From positions 1 to 6,006 of the forward strand of contig JAYTOR010000235.1 of the NCBI GenBank assembly GCA_043747685.1: a stretch of DNA of 6,006 nt. Direction: 5' to 3'. Both the position numbers and the translations under genes were made by a program. This stretch comes from JANXUF01 sp043747685. Its GTDB lineage: Bacteria > Actinomycetota > Acidimicrobiia > Acidimicrobiales > Ilumatobacteraceae. Below are positions 5,929-6,006 of the stretch, in pieces. The notes beneath the pieces were generated by a model. It was not told the origin of the DNA. It did not search any database and worked only from the letters and a program-made list of their open reading frames with translations. The stretch's first letter is position 1, and each line of letters starts with the position of its first letter.

Positions 5929-6006
5929 TTACAGCGTGACGCCGTAGGACTCACCGAAGAAGCCGGCGTTGATGTAGTCCGGGGAGACGTAGCCGAAACC
6001 CTGGTC
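5929..6006 (-). CDS. C-terminal end of an unidentified gene (partial)
   Basis: On the minus strand the last 25 codons of a gene enter from the right edge, ending ...FGYVSPDYINAGFFGE then SYGVTL and a TAA stop at 5929-5931. The codons have the strong G/C third-position bias of the neighbouring real genes (for example TTC, TAC, ATC, AAC, GGC), which supports real coding. I do not recognise the family from this fragment. It converges on copCD, with 15 bases between the two stop codons and no evident hairpin terminator in between. Confidence 0.65.
   Translation of the reverse strand, partial: DQGFGYVSPDYINAGFFGESYGVTL

Overview
The window looks like chromosomal DNA from a high-GC actinobacterium, most likely of the Mycobacteriales (Mycobacterium/Rhodococcus/Nocardia/Gordonia side). 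The reasons are the codon usage, a sigma factor that closely resembles my recollection of mycobacterial SigC, a zf-HC2 membrane anti-sigma-like protein, and a cysteine-containing YcnI protein of the actinobacterial type. The genus cannot be fixed from sequence alone.

Layout: (1) 1-123 holds nothing I recognise. (2) 124-1170, minus strand, is the decayed remnant of an AAA (AAA_14/DUF4143) ATPase. It lacks its Walker A end and carries two apparent single-base frameshifts and an internal deletion. (3) 1167-1880, minus, is a YcnI-family (DUF1775) copper-binding exported protein with a C-terminal membrane anchor. (4) 1881-1984 is a divergent regulatory region with a perfect 14-bp palindrome touching an ECF-type promoter for ycnI. 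(5) 1985-2989, plus, is an uncharacterised exported protein with five predicted membrane helices, a His at the mature N-terminus and a WHDHRTHWM motif. (6) 2940-3476, minus, is a SigC-like ECF sigma factor, overlapping the previous gene tail-to-tail by 50 bp. (7) 3477-3562 is a second divergent regulatory region with a GGGAACC/GGTTCCC inverted repeat and an ECF-type promoter that would give a nearly leaderless message. (8) 3563-4207, plus, is a zf-HC2, four-helix membrane protein, the probable anti-sigma factor. (9) 4204-5913, plus, is a CopC-CopD fusion (YcnJ type), joined to the previous gene by an ATGA overlap. (10) 5929-6006, minus, is the last 25 codons of an unidentified gene.

Together, genes 3 to 9 form a compact copper-handling locus: periplasmic Cu binding (YcnI, the CopC domain and possibly the unknown protein), membrane import (CopD), and a dedicated regulator pair (ECF sigma plus candidate membrane zinc-finger anti-sigma). 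Three exported proteins here all have a predicted signal-peptidase site of the form Ala-X-Ala followed directly by His, the hallmark of Cu sites that use an N-terminal histidine. Two promoter-like elements with the same arrangement (GAAC core, 16-base spacer, CGAC) precede the anti-sigma/copCD operon and ycnI, suggesting one sigma factor controls both sides of the locus.
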